Source of the DNA: VAZQ01 sp963763365
GTDB lineage: Bacteria > Pseudomonadota > Alphaproteobacteria > Rhizobiales > Xanthobacteraceae
Reading direction: 5' to 3'
DNA length: 64,000 nucleotides
Assembly (NCBI GenBank): GCA_963763365.1
Contig: CAVXOE010000016.1
Location: 1-64,000, forward strand
The position numbers and the translations under genes were made by a program. Under the pieces are notes generated by a model. The model saw only the letters and a list, made by a program, of their open reading frames with translations. It did no database searches and was not told the origin of the DNA. Shown piece after piece: positions 26,311 through 34,760 of this stretch; position 1 is the first letter of the stretch; the number at the start of each line of letters is the position of its first letter.

Positions 26311-27084
26311 ATGCGTGAACTCTTCGACGACATGTTTGCGAATGAGCCGCCCGCCAATCCGATGGCGGCGGCGCAGCGCGCGATGCGTCCGCAATTGCGC
26401 CAGCGTTTCTACGAGCGCGCGGAGGTCGTCGAGCGGGACGGGCGGTTCGAGATCGTGCTCGACGGGCGCCCCGTCCGGACCCCCGCGCGTCGAACGCTCG
26501 CGGTACCGACGCGTGCACTCGCCGACGCGCTTGCCGCTGAATGGCAGGCGCAGCGTGACGTGATCGATCCGGCCAACATGCCGCTCACCCGTCTTGCCAA
26601 CACGATCATCGACGGTGTCGCTGACGCGGCGCCGGAGGTCGCAGCCGAGGTCGCGAAGTACCTGCGCTCGGACCTTTTGTTTTATCGCGCCGAGGGACCG
26701 CCCGCCCTGGTCGAGTGTCAGGCGCGGGCCTGGGACCCGGTGATCGCCTGGGCGCGCGACGAGTTCGGTGCTCGCTTTGTCCTCGCGGCGGGGATGCTGT
26801 TCGTGACGCAGCCCGACACGGCGGTCGCCGCGGCGGAGGCCGCTATTCCGCGCGATGTCTGGAAGCTCGGCGCGGTGCACGCGATCACCACGCTCACCGG
26901 CTCGGCGCTGCTTGCGCTCGCGGTGCTCTACGGCCGGCTTGATGCGGACGCCGCCTGGGGCGCCGCGCATGTCGACGAAGACTGGAACATGGACTTCTGG
27001 GGCCGCGATACGCTTGCGCTCGAGCGCCGCGCCTTCCGCTTCGCCGAGATGCAGGCGGCCTGCCTGGTTCTGCGGACCGCCTGA
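26311..27084 (+). CDS. ATP12-family F1-ATPase assembly chaperone
   Basis: Helps assembly of the F1 sector by guarding the alpha subunit; found in mitochondria and alphaproteobacteria. 257 aa from ATG 26311. GRFEIVLDGRPVRTPARRTLAVPTRALADALAAEW at residues ~45-80, then IDPANMPLTRLANTIIDGV, SDLLFYRAEGPPALVECQARAWDPV, and the C-terminal GSALLALAVLYGRLDADAAWGAAHVDEDWNMDFWG. All are family landmarks. Confidence 0.92.
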   Translation: MRELFDDMFANEPPANPMAAAQRAMRPQLRQRFYERAEVVERDGRFEIVLDGRPVRTPARRTLAVPTRALADALAAEWQAQRDVIDPANMPLTRLANTIIDGVADAAPEVAAEVAKYLRSDLLFYRAEGPPALVECQARAWDPVIAWARDEFGARFVLAAGMLFVTQPDTAVAAAEAAIPRDVWKLGAVHAITTLTGSALLALAVLYGRLDADAAWGAAHVDEDWNMDFWGRDTLALERRAFRFAEMQAACLVLRTA

Positions 27085-27098
27085 GCCTCGCCGCGCGG

Positions 27099-27605
27099 CT
27101 ACTTTTTCGACAGCGTGCCGAACGCCACGATGGTGTTTTCCTTCACGCTGCCGAACCACCCGACCGCGAGCTTGTCGGCGGAGCGCGCCACCGTGAGCGT
27201 GCCGTCCGGGCAGCGGCCACCCTTGTCGAAGCTGCCTTGGGTGATGACTTCGACGAAGAACGCGTAGGATTTCGACTGGCCGACGCGGGTGAGTTTGCCG
27301 GTGCAGTTGAGGTCCGGATACTTCGTCTCCATGCCCTTGGGGGTGAAGGCGATCTCGAACTTGTAGGGCGTCGATGTGCCGATCTGGGTGAGTTCGCCGG
27401 CCCAGGTCCCATTGATGTCGGGGCCGCCGCCCCGACTAGGGGCGGGCGCAGGGGTCGTAGGGCCTCCCTTCTTGCCCTTGGGGTCGCCGGGCGGACTGGC
27501 CTCCGGTTCCGGTGCGAACTGCGCCCTGGCGGGCGCATTGGCGACCGCCGCCAAGGCAAGCGCCAGAAGTCCAACGGCAAAAGTGCCGGATGCCCTCATC
27601 ATCAT
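27099..27605 (-). CDS. Exported protein of unknown function
   Basis: 168 aa. Signal peptide TFAVGLLALALAAVANAPARAQ. A proline-rich linker (PEPEASPPGDPKGKKGGPTT-like) is followed by a beta-rich domain starting INGTWAGELTQIG and holding two Cys (LNCTG, GRCPDG). The pattern resembles small secreted lipocalin-like proteins that begin with a GxW motif, but the family is not certain. Convergent with the ATP12 gene, 14 bases apart. Confidence 0.72.
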   Translation of the reverse strand: MMMRASGTFAVGLLALALAAVANAPARAQFAPEPEASPPGDPKGKKGGPTTPAPAPSRGGGPDINGTWAGELTQIGTSTPYKFEIAFTPKGMETKYPDLNCTGKLTRVGQSKSYAFFVEVITQGSFDKGGRCPDGTLTVARSADKLAVGWFGSVKENTIVAFGTLSKK

Positions 27606-27889
27606 CGTCTGCTCCCCTCGAATACCTGTTACGCCGAGGAAAGGCGTCCCGGCGGCGACATTACCCCTAAACTAAGCAATCGTGAACCAGGACAACGGCT
27701 TGGTTAAGGCCTCAGATTGCCGCGCCGGGCGCGCCCCGGTGACGCGGGCGAGGGGGGCAAAGGTAGCCGCCCCCGCACCGGGGCGAAAAAGAGGCAGCCG
27801 GCGGCGGCGCTGCCGCGCCTTTTGGCAGCGCACACGATATTGGTGCATGCTAGCATTTCGCCTGTCACGCCAGGGGGATAGAGCCGCAC
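27606..27889. other. Intergenic leader of pccB
   Basis: 284 bases between the divergent minus-strand exported protein gene and pccB. Mostly very GC-rich with short GC palindromes around 27735-27830. No gene, tRNA or clear promoter was identified. GCCAGGGGGATA lies before the pccB start. Confidence 0.4.
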
Positions 27890-29422
27890 ATGAAAGACAT
27901 TCTGGAGAAGCTCGACGAACGGCGCGCGCGCGCCCGCGACGGCGGCGGCAAGGCCCGCACCGAGGCGCAGCACAAGCGCGGCAAGCTGACCGCCCGCGAA
28001 CGCCTGGAACTCCTGATGGACAAAGGTTCCTTCGAGGAGTTCGACATGTTCGTCGAGCATCGCTCGGCCGAATTCGGCATGGAGCGCTCGAAGATCCCGG
28101 GCGATGGCGTCGTCACCGGCTGGGGCACGGTCAACGGCCGCACGGTCTTCGCCTTCGCCAAGGACTTCACCGTGTTCGGCGGCTCGCTCTCCGAGACGCA
28201 CGCGCAGAAGATCATCAAGATCCAGGACATGGCGCTCAAGGCGCGCGCGCCGATCATCGGCCTGTTCGACGCCGGCGGCGCGCGCATCCAGGAGGGCGTC
28301 GCCTCGCTCGGCGGCTACGGCGAGGTGTTCAAGCGCAACGTGCTGTCCTCCGGCGTCATTCCGCAGATCAGCGTCATCATGGGACCGTGCGCCGGCGGCG
28401 ACGTCTATTCGCCGGCGATGACCGACTTCATCTTCATGGTGCGCGACACGAGCTACATGTTCGTCACCGGCCCGGACGTGGTGAAGACCGTCACCAACGA
28501 GGTCGTCACCGCCGAAGAGCTCGGCGGCGCCTCGGTGCACACCGCGAAATCCGGCATCGCCGATGCCGCCTTCGACAACGACGTCGAATGCCTTCTGCAG
28601 ATGCGCCGCCTGATCGATTTCCTGCCGGCGAACAGCGAGACCGGCGTGCCGGAATGGCCGTCGTTCGACGACATCGAGCGCCAGGACAAATCGCTCGACA
28701 CGCTGGTGCCGGACAATCCGAACAAGCCCTACGACATGAAGGAGCTGATCCTGAAGGTCGCGGACGAGGGCGACTTCTTCGAGCTGCACGAGGCGTTCGC
28801 GCGCAACATCATCACCGGGCTCGGCCGCATCGCCGGCCGCACCGTCGGCTTCGTCGCCAACCAGCCGATGATGCTCGCGGGCGTGCTCGACATCGATGCC
28901 TCGCGCAAGGCCGCGCGCTTCGTGCGCTTCTGCGACGCCTTCAACATCCCGATCGTCACGTTCGTCGACGTGCCGGGCTTCCTGCCGGGCACCAACCAGG
29001 AATACGGCGCGCTGATCAAGCACGGCGCCAAGCTTCTGTTCGCCTACAGCCAGGCGACCGTGCCGCTGGTCACCGTGATCACCCGCAAGGCGTTCGGCGG
29101 CGCCTATGACGTGATGGCGTCAAAGCATGTCGGCGGCGACGTCAACTACGCCTGGCCGACCGCGCAGATCGCCGTGATGGGCGCAAAGGGCGCGGTCGAG
29201 ATCATCTTCCGCGCCGACATCGGCGACGCCGAGAAGATCGCCGCCCGCACCAAGGAATACGAGGGCCGCTTCCTTTCGCCGTTCGCCGCCGCCGAGCGCG
29301 GCTATATCGACGACGTGATCATGCCGCACGCCACCCGTACGCGCATCGCCCGCGCGCTCGCCATGCTGCGCGGCAAGCGGGTCGAGATGCCGGCGAGGAA
29401 GCACGACAATTTGCCGGTGTGA
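27890..29422 (+). CDS. pccB: Propionyl-CoA carboxylase beta chain (carboxyltransferase)
   Basis: Moves CO2 from biotin to propionyl-CoA, giving methylmalonyl-CoA. 510 aa, full length. Acyl-CoA and carboxybiotin pockets are visible as GRTVFAFAKDFTVFGGSLSETHAQKI, GLFDAGGARIQEGVASLGGYGEVF, GPCAGGDVYSPAMTDFIFMV, and near the end ITRKAFGGAYDVMASKHVGGDVNYAWPTAQIAVMGAKGAVEI. The matching biotin subunit gene pccA lies 15 kb downstream on the same strand. Confidence 0.95.
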   Translation: MKDILEKLDERRARARDGGGKARTEAQHKRGKLTARERLELLMDKGSFEEFDMFVEHRSAEFGMERSKIPGDGVVTGWGTVNGRTVFAFAKDFTVFGGSLSETHAQKIIKIQDMALKARAPIIGLFDAGGARIQEGVASLGGYGEVFKRNVLSSGVIPQISVIMGPCAGGDVYSPAMTDFIFMVRDTSYMFVTGPDVVKTVTNEVVTAEELGGASVHTAKSGIADAAFDNDVECLLQMRRLIDFLPANSETGVPEWPSFDDIERQDKSLDTLVPDNPNKPYDMKELILKVADEGDFFELHEAFARNIITGLGRIAGRTVGFVANQPMMLAGVLDIDASRKAARFVRFCDAFNIPIVTFVDVPGFLPGTNQEYGALIKHGAKLLFAYSQATVPLVTVITRKAFGGAYDVMASKHVGGDVNYAWPTAQIAVMGAKGAVEIIFRADIGDAEKIAARTKEYEGRFLSPFAAAERGYIDDVIMPHATRTRIARALAMLRGKRVEMPARKHDNLPV

Positions 29423-29428
29423 GGTGGA

Positions 29429-29665
29429 ATGCCGACCGTCCTGAGATGGGGCCCCTATCGCGCGTTCTTCTACTCTAACGAAAGTGACGAGCCGGCGCAT
29501 GTGCATGTCCGCGCGGACGATCGCGAGGCTAAATTCTGGCTCCATGATGTGACTGTCGCTATCAACGCCGGGTTCCCGGCGCACGAAATCGGCGATATAA
29601 TTCGTCACCTTCGCTTGCATCGCGACGAATTGTTGGACGCATGGAATGAGCACTTTGGAGATTGA
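29429..29665 (+). CDS. DUF4160 protein
   Basis: 78 aa. Marks of DUF4160: TVLRWGPYRAFFYSNESDEPAHVHVRADDREAKFWLHDVTVAIN, then HEIGDIIRHLRLHRDELLDAWNEHF. Starts 7 bases after the pccB stop and overlaps the next gene by 20 bases. DUF4160 genes are very often found beside DUF2442 genes, a pairing that has been compared with toxin-antitoxin modules but lacks a settled function. Confidence 0.88.
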   Translation: MPTVLRWGPYRAFFYSNESDEPAHVHVRADDREAKFWLHDVTVAINAGFPAHEIGDIIRHLRLHRDELLDAWNEHFGD

Positions 29666-29897
29666 CGTCGGCGACCTGCGCGCCCGATTGGTCGAATTCA
29701 CCGCAACCGACTTGGTGGTGACGCTGGCCGACGGTCGCAAGATAGCGACTCCGCTCGACTGGTATCCGCGCCTCAAGCGCGCGTCCGCTGCCGATCGCGC
29801 GAATTACGAAATCATGGCGATGGGCATTCATTGGCCGGACCTCGATGAGGACCTTGGCATCGTGGGTATGCTGAAAGGCCAGCGCGGTCGCATATAG
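29646..29897 (+). CDS. DUF2442 protein
   Basis: 83 aa. Family pattern: VEFTATDLVVTLADGRKIATPLDWYPRL, then NYEIMAMGIHWPDLDEDLGIVGMLKG at the end. Partner of the DUF4160 gene that it overlaps. Its stop TAG is part of the GTAGCCC-type repeat that begins at 29895. Confidence 0.88.
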   Translation: MSTLEIDVGDLRARLVEFTATDLVVTLADGRKIATPLDWYPRLKRASAADRANYEIMAMGIHWPDLDEDLGIVGMLKGQRGRI

Positions 29898-29977
29898 CCC
29901 GCTTGACCGGAGCGAAATGCGGGTCCGCTTTCTAATTGGGGATCATCCCGGATTTCGCTCCGCTCAATCCGGGCTAC
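29895..29977 (+). repeat. Repeat with TAGCCCG...CGGGCTA ends
   Basis: Inverted ends TAGCCCG (29895-29901) and CGGGCTA (29970-29976). The right half, GGATTTCGCT-CGCTCAATCCGGGCTAC, closely matches the right half of the repeat at 32183-32253. The left half is diverged. The upstream stop codon is the TAG of the repeat. Confidence 0.65.
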
Positions 29978-30012
29978 GTCTGCTTCCAGGCTACAATTGC
30001 TAAGGAGGACAC

Positions 30013-30477
30013 ATGACACGGATTTTCACACGTAGAGAGATGCTGGCGGCGATCGCCGTGGCGGCGACGAGTGGCGCCGCGGCGATTGGCGCTTCGACAA
30101 ACGCCGCCGCTCAAACGACCGGAAAACCCATGACCACCGCATCAGGATTGCAGATCATCGACAGCAAGGTAGGCACCGGCGCAACGCCGCGCACCGGTCA
30201 AACCTGCGTCATGCACTACACCGGCTGGCTCTACGAGAATGGCGCCAAGGGCAAGAAGTTCGACAGCTCGGTTGATCGCGGTCAGCCGTTTGAATTTCCT
30301 CTCGGGATGCGTCGTGTCATTGCCGGATGGGACGAGGGCATCGCCACCATGAAGGTCGGCGGCAAGCGCACGCTCATCATCCCCGCCAAACTCGGCTACG
30401 GCGAGCGCGGCGCGGCGGGAGCCATTCCGCCGAACGCCACGCTGCTGTTCGAGGTGGAACTCCTCGGCGTGAAGTAG
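30013..30477 (+). CDS. FKBP-type peptidyl-prolyl cis-trans isomerase, exported
   Basis: 154 aa. N-terminus FTRREMLAAIAVAATSGAAAIG carries a twin-arginine pair before a moderate hydrophobic stretch, so export by Tat is likely, with cleavage after NAAAQ. The FKBP domain (residues ~45-154) has MHYTGWLYENGAKGKKFDSSVDRGQPFEFPLG, VIAGWDEGIATMKVGGKRTLIIP, and YGERGAAGAIPPNATLLFEVELL, with the usual aromatic pocket residues. AGGAGG is upstream of ATG 30013. Confidence 0.92.
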   Translation: MTRIFTRREMLAAIAVAATSGAAAIGASTNAAAQTTGKPMTTASGLQIIDSKVGTGATPRTGQTCVMHYTGWLYENGAKGKKFDSSVDRGQPFEFPLGMRRVIAGWDEGIATMKVGGKRTLIIPAKLGYGERGAAGAIPPNATLLFEVELLGVK

Positions 30478-30485
30478 GGGCGGCC

Positions 30486-30935
30486 ATGCCCAAGGCCTAT
30501 CTCATGGTTCGCTCCCTCGTGTCGGACGCCGGGCTGCGCGAGAAGTTCGAGCACTGGTATTCGACCGAGCATCTGGGCTGGGCGCTCGACGTATTCAAAG
30601 CCGAGAAGGGCTGGCGCTATTGGAGCAAGGTCGAGGCTGGCGCGCATTACGCGATCTATCAATTCGCCGACATGGAGCGCCTCGAAGCCGGGATGAAATC
30701 GGAGGGCTTCAAGGAGCTGGTCGCCGACTACGATCGCACCTGGCCCACCGGCGTCACGCGCACGCGCGATATTCTCGACCTGGTCGAGGAGCGTGACGGC
30801 GTGCCGGCGAACCATAAGGACGGAATCGTGCGCTTTACCCTCCCCACCCGGGCCGCGCTTGCGCGCGCCCGGGCGCAGGCTCTTGTGGGGAGGGTCGGCG
30901 AGCGCAAGCGAACCGAGGTGGGGGTCGCGCGGTGA
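30486..30935 (+). CDS. EthD-like dimeric alpha/beta-barrel protein with repeat-encoded tail
   Basis: 149 aa. Residues 1-105 look like a small ferredoxin-fold (EthD-like) domain: MPKAYLMVRSLV, KFEHWYSTEHLGWAL, AIYQFADMERLEAGM, DILDLVEE. The last ~35 residues (from RFTLPTRAALARARAQ) are encoded inside an inverted-repeat element that starts near 30838, so the original stop seems lost and translation runs on to TGA 30933-30935. Function unknown. Starts 8 bases after the FKBP gene. Confidence 0.72.
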   Translation: MPKAYLMVRSLVSDAGLREKFEHWYSTEHLGWALDVFKAEKGWRYWSKVEAGAHYAIYQFADMERLEAGMKSEGFKELVADYDRTWPTGVTRTRDILDLVEERDGVPANHKDGIVRFTLPTRAALARARAQALVGRVGERKRTEVGVAR

Positions 30936-30986
30936 GTTGCCGACCGACCCCCTCCGCATCCCCTCCCCACAAGGGGGTAGGGGAGC
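30838..30986 (+). repeat. CCCTCCCC-type inverted-repeat element
   Basis: CCCTCCCCAC (30838-30847) pairs with GTGGGGAGGG (30885-30894), with inner GC-rich arms (CCCGGGCCGCGC/GCGCGCCCGGG). A second CCCCTCCCC...GGGGTAGGGG stem follows at about 30958-30983. This look is common for dispersed intergenic repeats in alphaproteobacteria. It overlaps the end of the upstream coding frame. Confidence 0.7.
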
Positions 30987-31022
30987 CAACCGCCGTCACT
31001 GCACGATTACCGAGAAACTCCA

Positions 31023-32186
31023 ATGCTCCCCTCTCAGCGCGCGTTGTTCGATATTCCACGCGAGGTCTGCTATCTCAACGCCGCGTCGTACAGCCCGCTG
31101 CCGCTCAAGACGATGGAGGCCGCGCGCGCGGCGGTCGGACGCAAGGGCCGGCCGTGGCTGATCGATCACGCCTTCGCCACGGCGCAATACGAGCGCACCC
31201 GCAAGGCCGCGGCGGCGCTGATCGACGCCGAGCCGCAGGATGTCGCGCTCACCCCGTCGGTCGGCTACGGGGTCGCGACGGCGGCCAAAATCCTGAGCGG
31301 GCAGCGGGCGTTGCCGGCGGGCTTGCGCGTTCTCGTGCTCGCCGACGATCATTCCTCCGCGGTGCTCGAATGGATCACGCGCGCCACGCCGGAAAGCTTC
31401 ACGGTTGAAACCGTGCGCCGGCCGCCCGACGGCGACTGGACCGCCGCGGTGCTTGCCGCCATCACGCGGTCCGGCGCCGCGCCGATCGCGGTCGCGTCGA
31501 TCTCGTCGGTGCATTGGTCCGATGGCGGCACGGTCGACCTTGCCCGCGTGGCGCCCGCGCTGCGCGCGCAGGGCGCGGCGCTGCTCGTCGATGCGACGCA
31601 CAGCGTCGGCGTCACCGAACTTGACGTGCGCGCGCTCGATCCCGACTTCGTGGCGTTCCCGACCTACAAGTGGCTGCTCGGCCCCTACGGCCGCGCCTTC
31701 CTCTATGTCGCCAGGCGCCACCAGGGCGGCATTCCGCTCGAACAGACAAGCTACGGGCGGCGCGACGTGCGGTCCGAGCAGGCGGTCTATTTCACCGACT
31801 TGGACTATGTCGGCGACGCGCGGCGCTTCGACATGGGCGAGCGCGATCATTTCATCTCGATGGAGATGGCCGCGATCGGCATGGAGATGATGCGCGAGTG
31901 GGGTTCGGCGGCGATCGTCGAGCGGCTCGCCATGCTCACCGGCCGGCTCGCCGACGGCTTGCGCGGTGCGGGCGTCGATATCCCCGACGTGCGGGTGCGG
32001 GCACCGCACATCCTGAGCCTCGGCTTTCCGGGCGGTATGCCGAAAGGCCTGGTCGAACGCCTCGCCGCCGAACACATCCACGTCGCGCCGCGCCTCGGCC
32101 GCCTGCGCATCAGCCCGCATGTCTACAACGACGAGGCCGACGTCGACCGGTTTGTCGACGTGTTTCAACGGTTGATGCGTTCGTAG
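31023..32186 (+). CDS. Class V aminotransferase (pyridoxal phosphate)
   Basis: 387 aa of the aminotransferase class V / cysteine desulfurase fold. VCYLNAASYSPLP near the N-terminus, VALTPSVGYGVATAAKIL (cofactor phosphate side), LLVDATHSVGVTELDV, and FPTYKWLLGPYGRAFLYV where the Lys should bind the cofactor. No desulfurase active-site Cys loop is evident, so a role as lyase or transaminase on an unknown amino acid is more likely. The stop TAG belongs to the following repeat. Confidence 0.88.
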   Translation: MLPSQRALFDIPREVCYLNAASYSPLPLKTMEAARAAVGRKGRPWLIDHAFATAQYERTRKAAAALIDAEPQDVALTPSVGYGVATAAKILSGQRALPAGLRVLVLADDHSSAVLEWITRATPESFTVETVRRPPDGDWTAAVLAAITRSGAAPIAVASISSVHWSDGGTVDLARVAPALRAQGAALLVDATHSVGVTELDVRALDPDFVAFPTYKWLLGPYGRAFLYVARRHQGGIPLEQTSYGRRDVRSEQAVYFTDLDYVGDARRFDMGERDHFISMEMAAIGMEMMREWGSAAIVERLAMLTGRLADGLRGAGVDIPDVRVRAPHILSLGFPGGMPKGLVERLAAEHIHVAPRLGRLRISPHVYNDEADVDRFVDVFQRLMRS

Positions 32187-32253
32187 CCCGGATGAAGCGA
32201 AGCGACATCCGGGGCAAGTGTTCCCGGATTTCGCTGCGCTCAATCCGGGCTAC
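32183..32253 (+). repeat. GTAGCCCGG...CCGGGCTAC palindrome
   Basis: 71 bp with perfect 9-base ends GTAGCCCGG and CCGGGCTAC, and an inner CATCCGGG/CCCGGAT pair. The aminotransferase stop codon TAG (32184-32186) is the second to fourth base of the element. Relative of the repeat at 29895-29977; a widespread REP-like sequence in Rhizobiales. Confidence 0.78.
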
Positions 32254-32389
32254 GATCTCTTCGTCGAAGTATTCCCGCCGGCCGGCTGGCGCGCGCTCGT
32301 CTCTGCTTTCCCGCTCCGAGGGCACTGGGCGGTGCCTCGCGAACGCGCAATAATGTCTGACAACGCCGGTGTCGGATTTGGAGGCGACC

Positions 32390-33439
32390 ATGACGCATCT
32401 TTTTCGCACGCTTACATCCGTTTCAGCCCTCATCGCCGCGACCCTCGCCGCCAACGCGCAGAACCGCCCACCGTGGCCCGCAGGCGACGAAGTCGGCATG
32501 GCGAACACGCTCGGGCCAGCGACCTGGCAGCGCTGCGCGCCACACTTGGCCAATCCCAACGCCAAGTCCTACGAGCTGTCGTTCGTGCGCTCGAACACCA
32601 TGCCGCAATCGCCGTTCGCGGTGCCGCTCAAGGAGAACGCCAAGCCGACCGTCGGCATCCAGGGCACGCGCCATGCCTTCAACACCGACGAGGTGGTGAG
32701 CGGCGATCCCGGCCAGCAGGGCACGCAGATGGACGCGATCGGGCACTTTGCGGTGCTGCCGGAGCCGTGGGACGGCAAGCCGCCGTTCCCCTCCGACCGC
32801 GCGACCTATTACGGCGGCTACAAGCAGAGCGAGGTGAAGCCGACGCCCGATGCGCCATTGCAGAAGCTCGGCATCGACAAGGTGCCGCCGATCGTCACCA
32901 CCGGCGTGCTGCTCGATGCCAAGACCTACCTCGGCAAGGGGAAGGCGCTCGAGCCGGGCGCCATCGTCACCGCGGCCGACATCGAGGGGATGCTGAAGGC
33001 GCAGGGCCTCGCGGCGCGCGGCCTGCAGCCGGGCGACGTGCTCTACATCTACACCGGCTGGGGCGATAACTGGAAAGATCCCGACAGCGAGAAGTTCTAC
33101 TACACCAAGGGGCCGGGCCTCGCCTACGACGCCGCCAAGCTCGCCGAGCAGAAACAGATCGTGCTGGTCGCACTCGACAACCCGTTCACCGATCCGGTCG
33201 CCGACGGGATGCTGCAAGGCAAGGCGCCGCCCGCACCCGGCACACCGCCCGCACTGCCGTTCGCGATCCATCACCACAATCTGGTCGAGGCCGGCATTCA
33301 CCAGATCCAGAATGCCAATCTCGGCGCGCTCGCTCGCGACAAGGTATGGGTTTCCTGCACCATGATCCTGCCGCTGCGCACGCAAGGAGGGTCCGGCTCG
33401 CCGGTGCGGCCGGTGGCGATTGGCGCGCCGGGGTCATGA
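32390..33439 (+). CDS. Cyclase-family (kynurenine formamidase-like) exported protein
   Basis: 349 aa from ATG 32390 with GGAGG upstream. Signal peptide FRTLTSVSALIAATLAANAQ. The fold marks of the cyclase family (PF04199) are PPWPAGDEVGMANTLGPATWQR, GVLLDAKTYLG, GDVLYIYTGWGDNW, and IHHHNLVEAGIHQIQNANL. The usual metal motif HxGTHxDxxxH reads GQQGTQMDAIGHF here, so two expected His are Gln while Asp and the last His remain. Enzyme activity is therefore uncertain. Confidence 0.82.
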   Translation: MTHLFRTLTSVSALIAATLAANAQNRPPWPAGDEVGMANTLGPATWQRCAPHLANPNAKSYELSFVRSNTMPQSPFAVPLKENAKPTVGIQGTRHAFNTDEVVSGDPGQQGTQMDAIGHFAVLPEPWDGKPPFPSDRATYYGGYKQSEVKPTPDAPLQKLGIDKVPPIVTTGVLLDAKTYLGKGKALEPGAIVTAADIEGMLKAQGLAARGLQPGDVLYIYTGWGDNWKDPDSEKFYYTKGPGLAYDAAKLAEQKQIVLVALDNPFTDPVADGMLQGKAPPAPGTPPALPFAIHHHNLVEAGIHQIQNANLGALARDKVWVSCTMILPLRTQGGSGSPVRPVAIGAPGS

Positions 33440-33873
33440 CCGCCGTGGCGCTCCGCGGCTTGCATGTTGCGTTGTTGCTTTTTGCGTTGGGCGGATGCTC
33501 GTCATCGCCCGACATTGCGGTCGTGGCGCCGCCGATCCCGGCCGGCAAGGCACAACTCACCATCAACCGCACGAGCGGTTTCGCCGGTTCTTTGACCAAG
33601 GCCAATGTCGACGTGAACGGCCAGCGGCTCGGGGATTTCGGCAAGGAGGACGGGTACACGACATTCATCACCCCGGGCCGTACCACTGTGGCGGCTTCGG
33701 CGCCGTCGCCACCCGGCCGCTTCGCCATCGCGTTCAATACCGCGGCCGGAAAGGTCTACCGGTTGCAGATCACCGCGCGCCCGGAGGGTTACCTGCCCGC
33801 CGACACGAGCGGGCCGTTTGCCTATGAGGTGGTCGAGAACGACGGCGCGTTCAAGATTCAGCCGCTGGATTGA
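33436..33873 (+). CDS. Lipoprotein of unknown function
   Basis: 145 aa from ATG 33436, overlapping the previous stop as ATGA. The lipobox LFALGGC near residue 20 marks a lipoprotein. The rest reads TINRTSGFAGSLTKANVDVNGQRLGDFGKEDGYTTFITPGRTTV, a beta-sandwich pattern like DUF2846-type domains with a PEGA-like core. Likely membrane-anchored in the periplasm. Function unknown. Confidence 0.78.
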   Translation: MTAVALRGLHVALLLFALGGCSSSPDIAVVAPPIPAGKAQLTINRTSGFAGSLTKANVDVNGQRLGDFGKEDGYTTFITPGRTTVAASAPSPPGRFAIAFNTAAGKVYRLQITARPEGYLPADTSGPFAYEVVENDGAFKIQPLD

Positions 33874-33974
33874 TCGTTCGTCGGCGCCGGCACGGCGCGT
33901 CGGCACGCACAACAAGTTATCGCCTTGCATGCCTGGTCGCGGGCGTTATGCTTGAAATTCCGGGGAGGGAAAGC

Positions 33975-34160
33975 ATGGATGCTCATCCATTGGTCAAGAA
34001 GCTGATGTGCGTCGTCGTCGTCGTCGCGGCGATGCTGCCGCTTGGATGGATGATCTATCCGTACGTCGCCGATGTCGTCAGCGGCTTGCAGTTCAACGCC
34101 ATCGAGGCGGTGCTCAGCGCATCGCTCGGGTTCGGCCTCTACACGTCCATGTTCAACTAA
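33975..34160 (+). CDS. Small single-span membrane protein
   Basis: 61 aa from ATG 33975, chosen because GGGGAGGG precedes it closely. VKKLMCVVVVVAAMLPLGWMIYPYV is one membrane helix; the C-terminal third (AIEAVLSASLGFGLYTSMF) may be a second short segment. No family recognised. Confidence 0.6.
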   Translation: MDAHPLVKKLMCVVVVVAAMLPLGWMIYPYVADVVSGLQFNAIEAVLSASLGFGLYTSMFN

Positions 34161-34324
34161 GCTTGGCGGTTGCGGCTTTCCGACTGTGCGAGCGGCAACG
34201 CGGTCGCGCGCATTTTGTGAAAATTTCCGGCAAACACCAGCCGACGCATTAGTCAACACGCAACACGCGCCATTTATGGTGCCGCGGCCGTTTGGTTACG
34301 CCGCTCACGCCGCAGGTTGCCGAC

Positions 34325-34633
34325 ATGAAAGACAAACGCAAATCGCCCCGCCGGGCGATCAGCCGTCTCGCCAAGATCGAGGTCGGTTCGCTGCTGTGCG
34401 GGTGCCTCGTCACCGATATTTCGGAAGACGGCGTGCGGCTCTACGTCGAGGGTGTGGCCGTGCCCGAGACGTTTGTCCTGCTTGACACCGACGACATCGG
34501 CTGCATCCAGCCGCGCGACTGTCAGGTGGTCTGGCGGCTCGGTCACGAACTGGGCGCGAGGTTTCTGCCGGTGAACAACGGGGGCGAGCGGCGGAAAACC
34601 GCCAAAGCCGCAAGACAGACCGCGATCGCCTGA
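34325..34633 (+). CDS. PilZ-domain protein
   Basis: 102 aa from ATG 34325. A single PilZ domain: the arginine-rich RKSPRRAISR at residues 4-13 and DISEDGVRLYVEG near 36-48 match the RxxxR and (D/N)xSxxG c-di-GMP-binding motifs. The end is basic and likely disordered. No associated glycosyltransferase or flagellar gene is adjacent. Confidence 0.85.
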   Translation: MKDKRKSPRRAISRLAKIEVGSLLCGCLVTDISEDGVRLYVEGVAVPETFVLLDTDDIGCIQPRDCQVVWRLGHELGARFLPVNNGGERRKTAKAARQTAIA

Positions 34634-34760
34634 TCGTTCTCTTTGATCTGCGCCGTTCAAAACAGCAGCGGGCCCGGCCGGCTGCGCGCCTGCGTCGCTT
34701 TGACCTTGCCATTGATCTGCGGGAGGATGGCGGCAAATAGAAAATCCCGGGAGGATCGCG

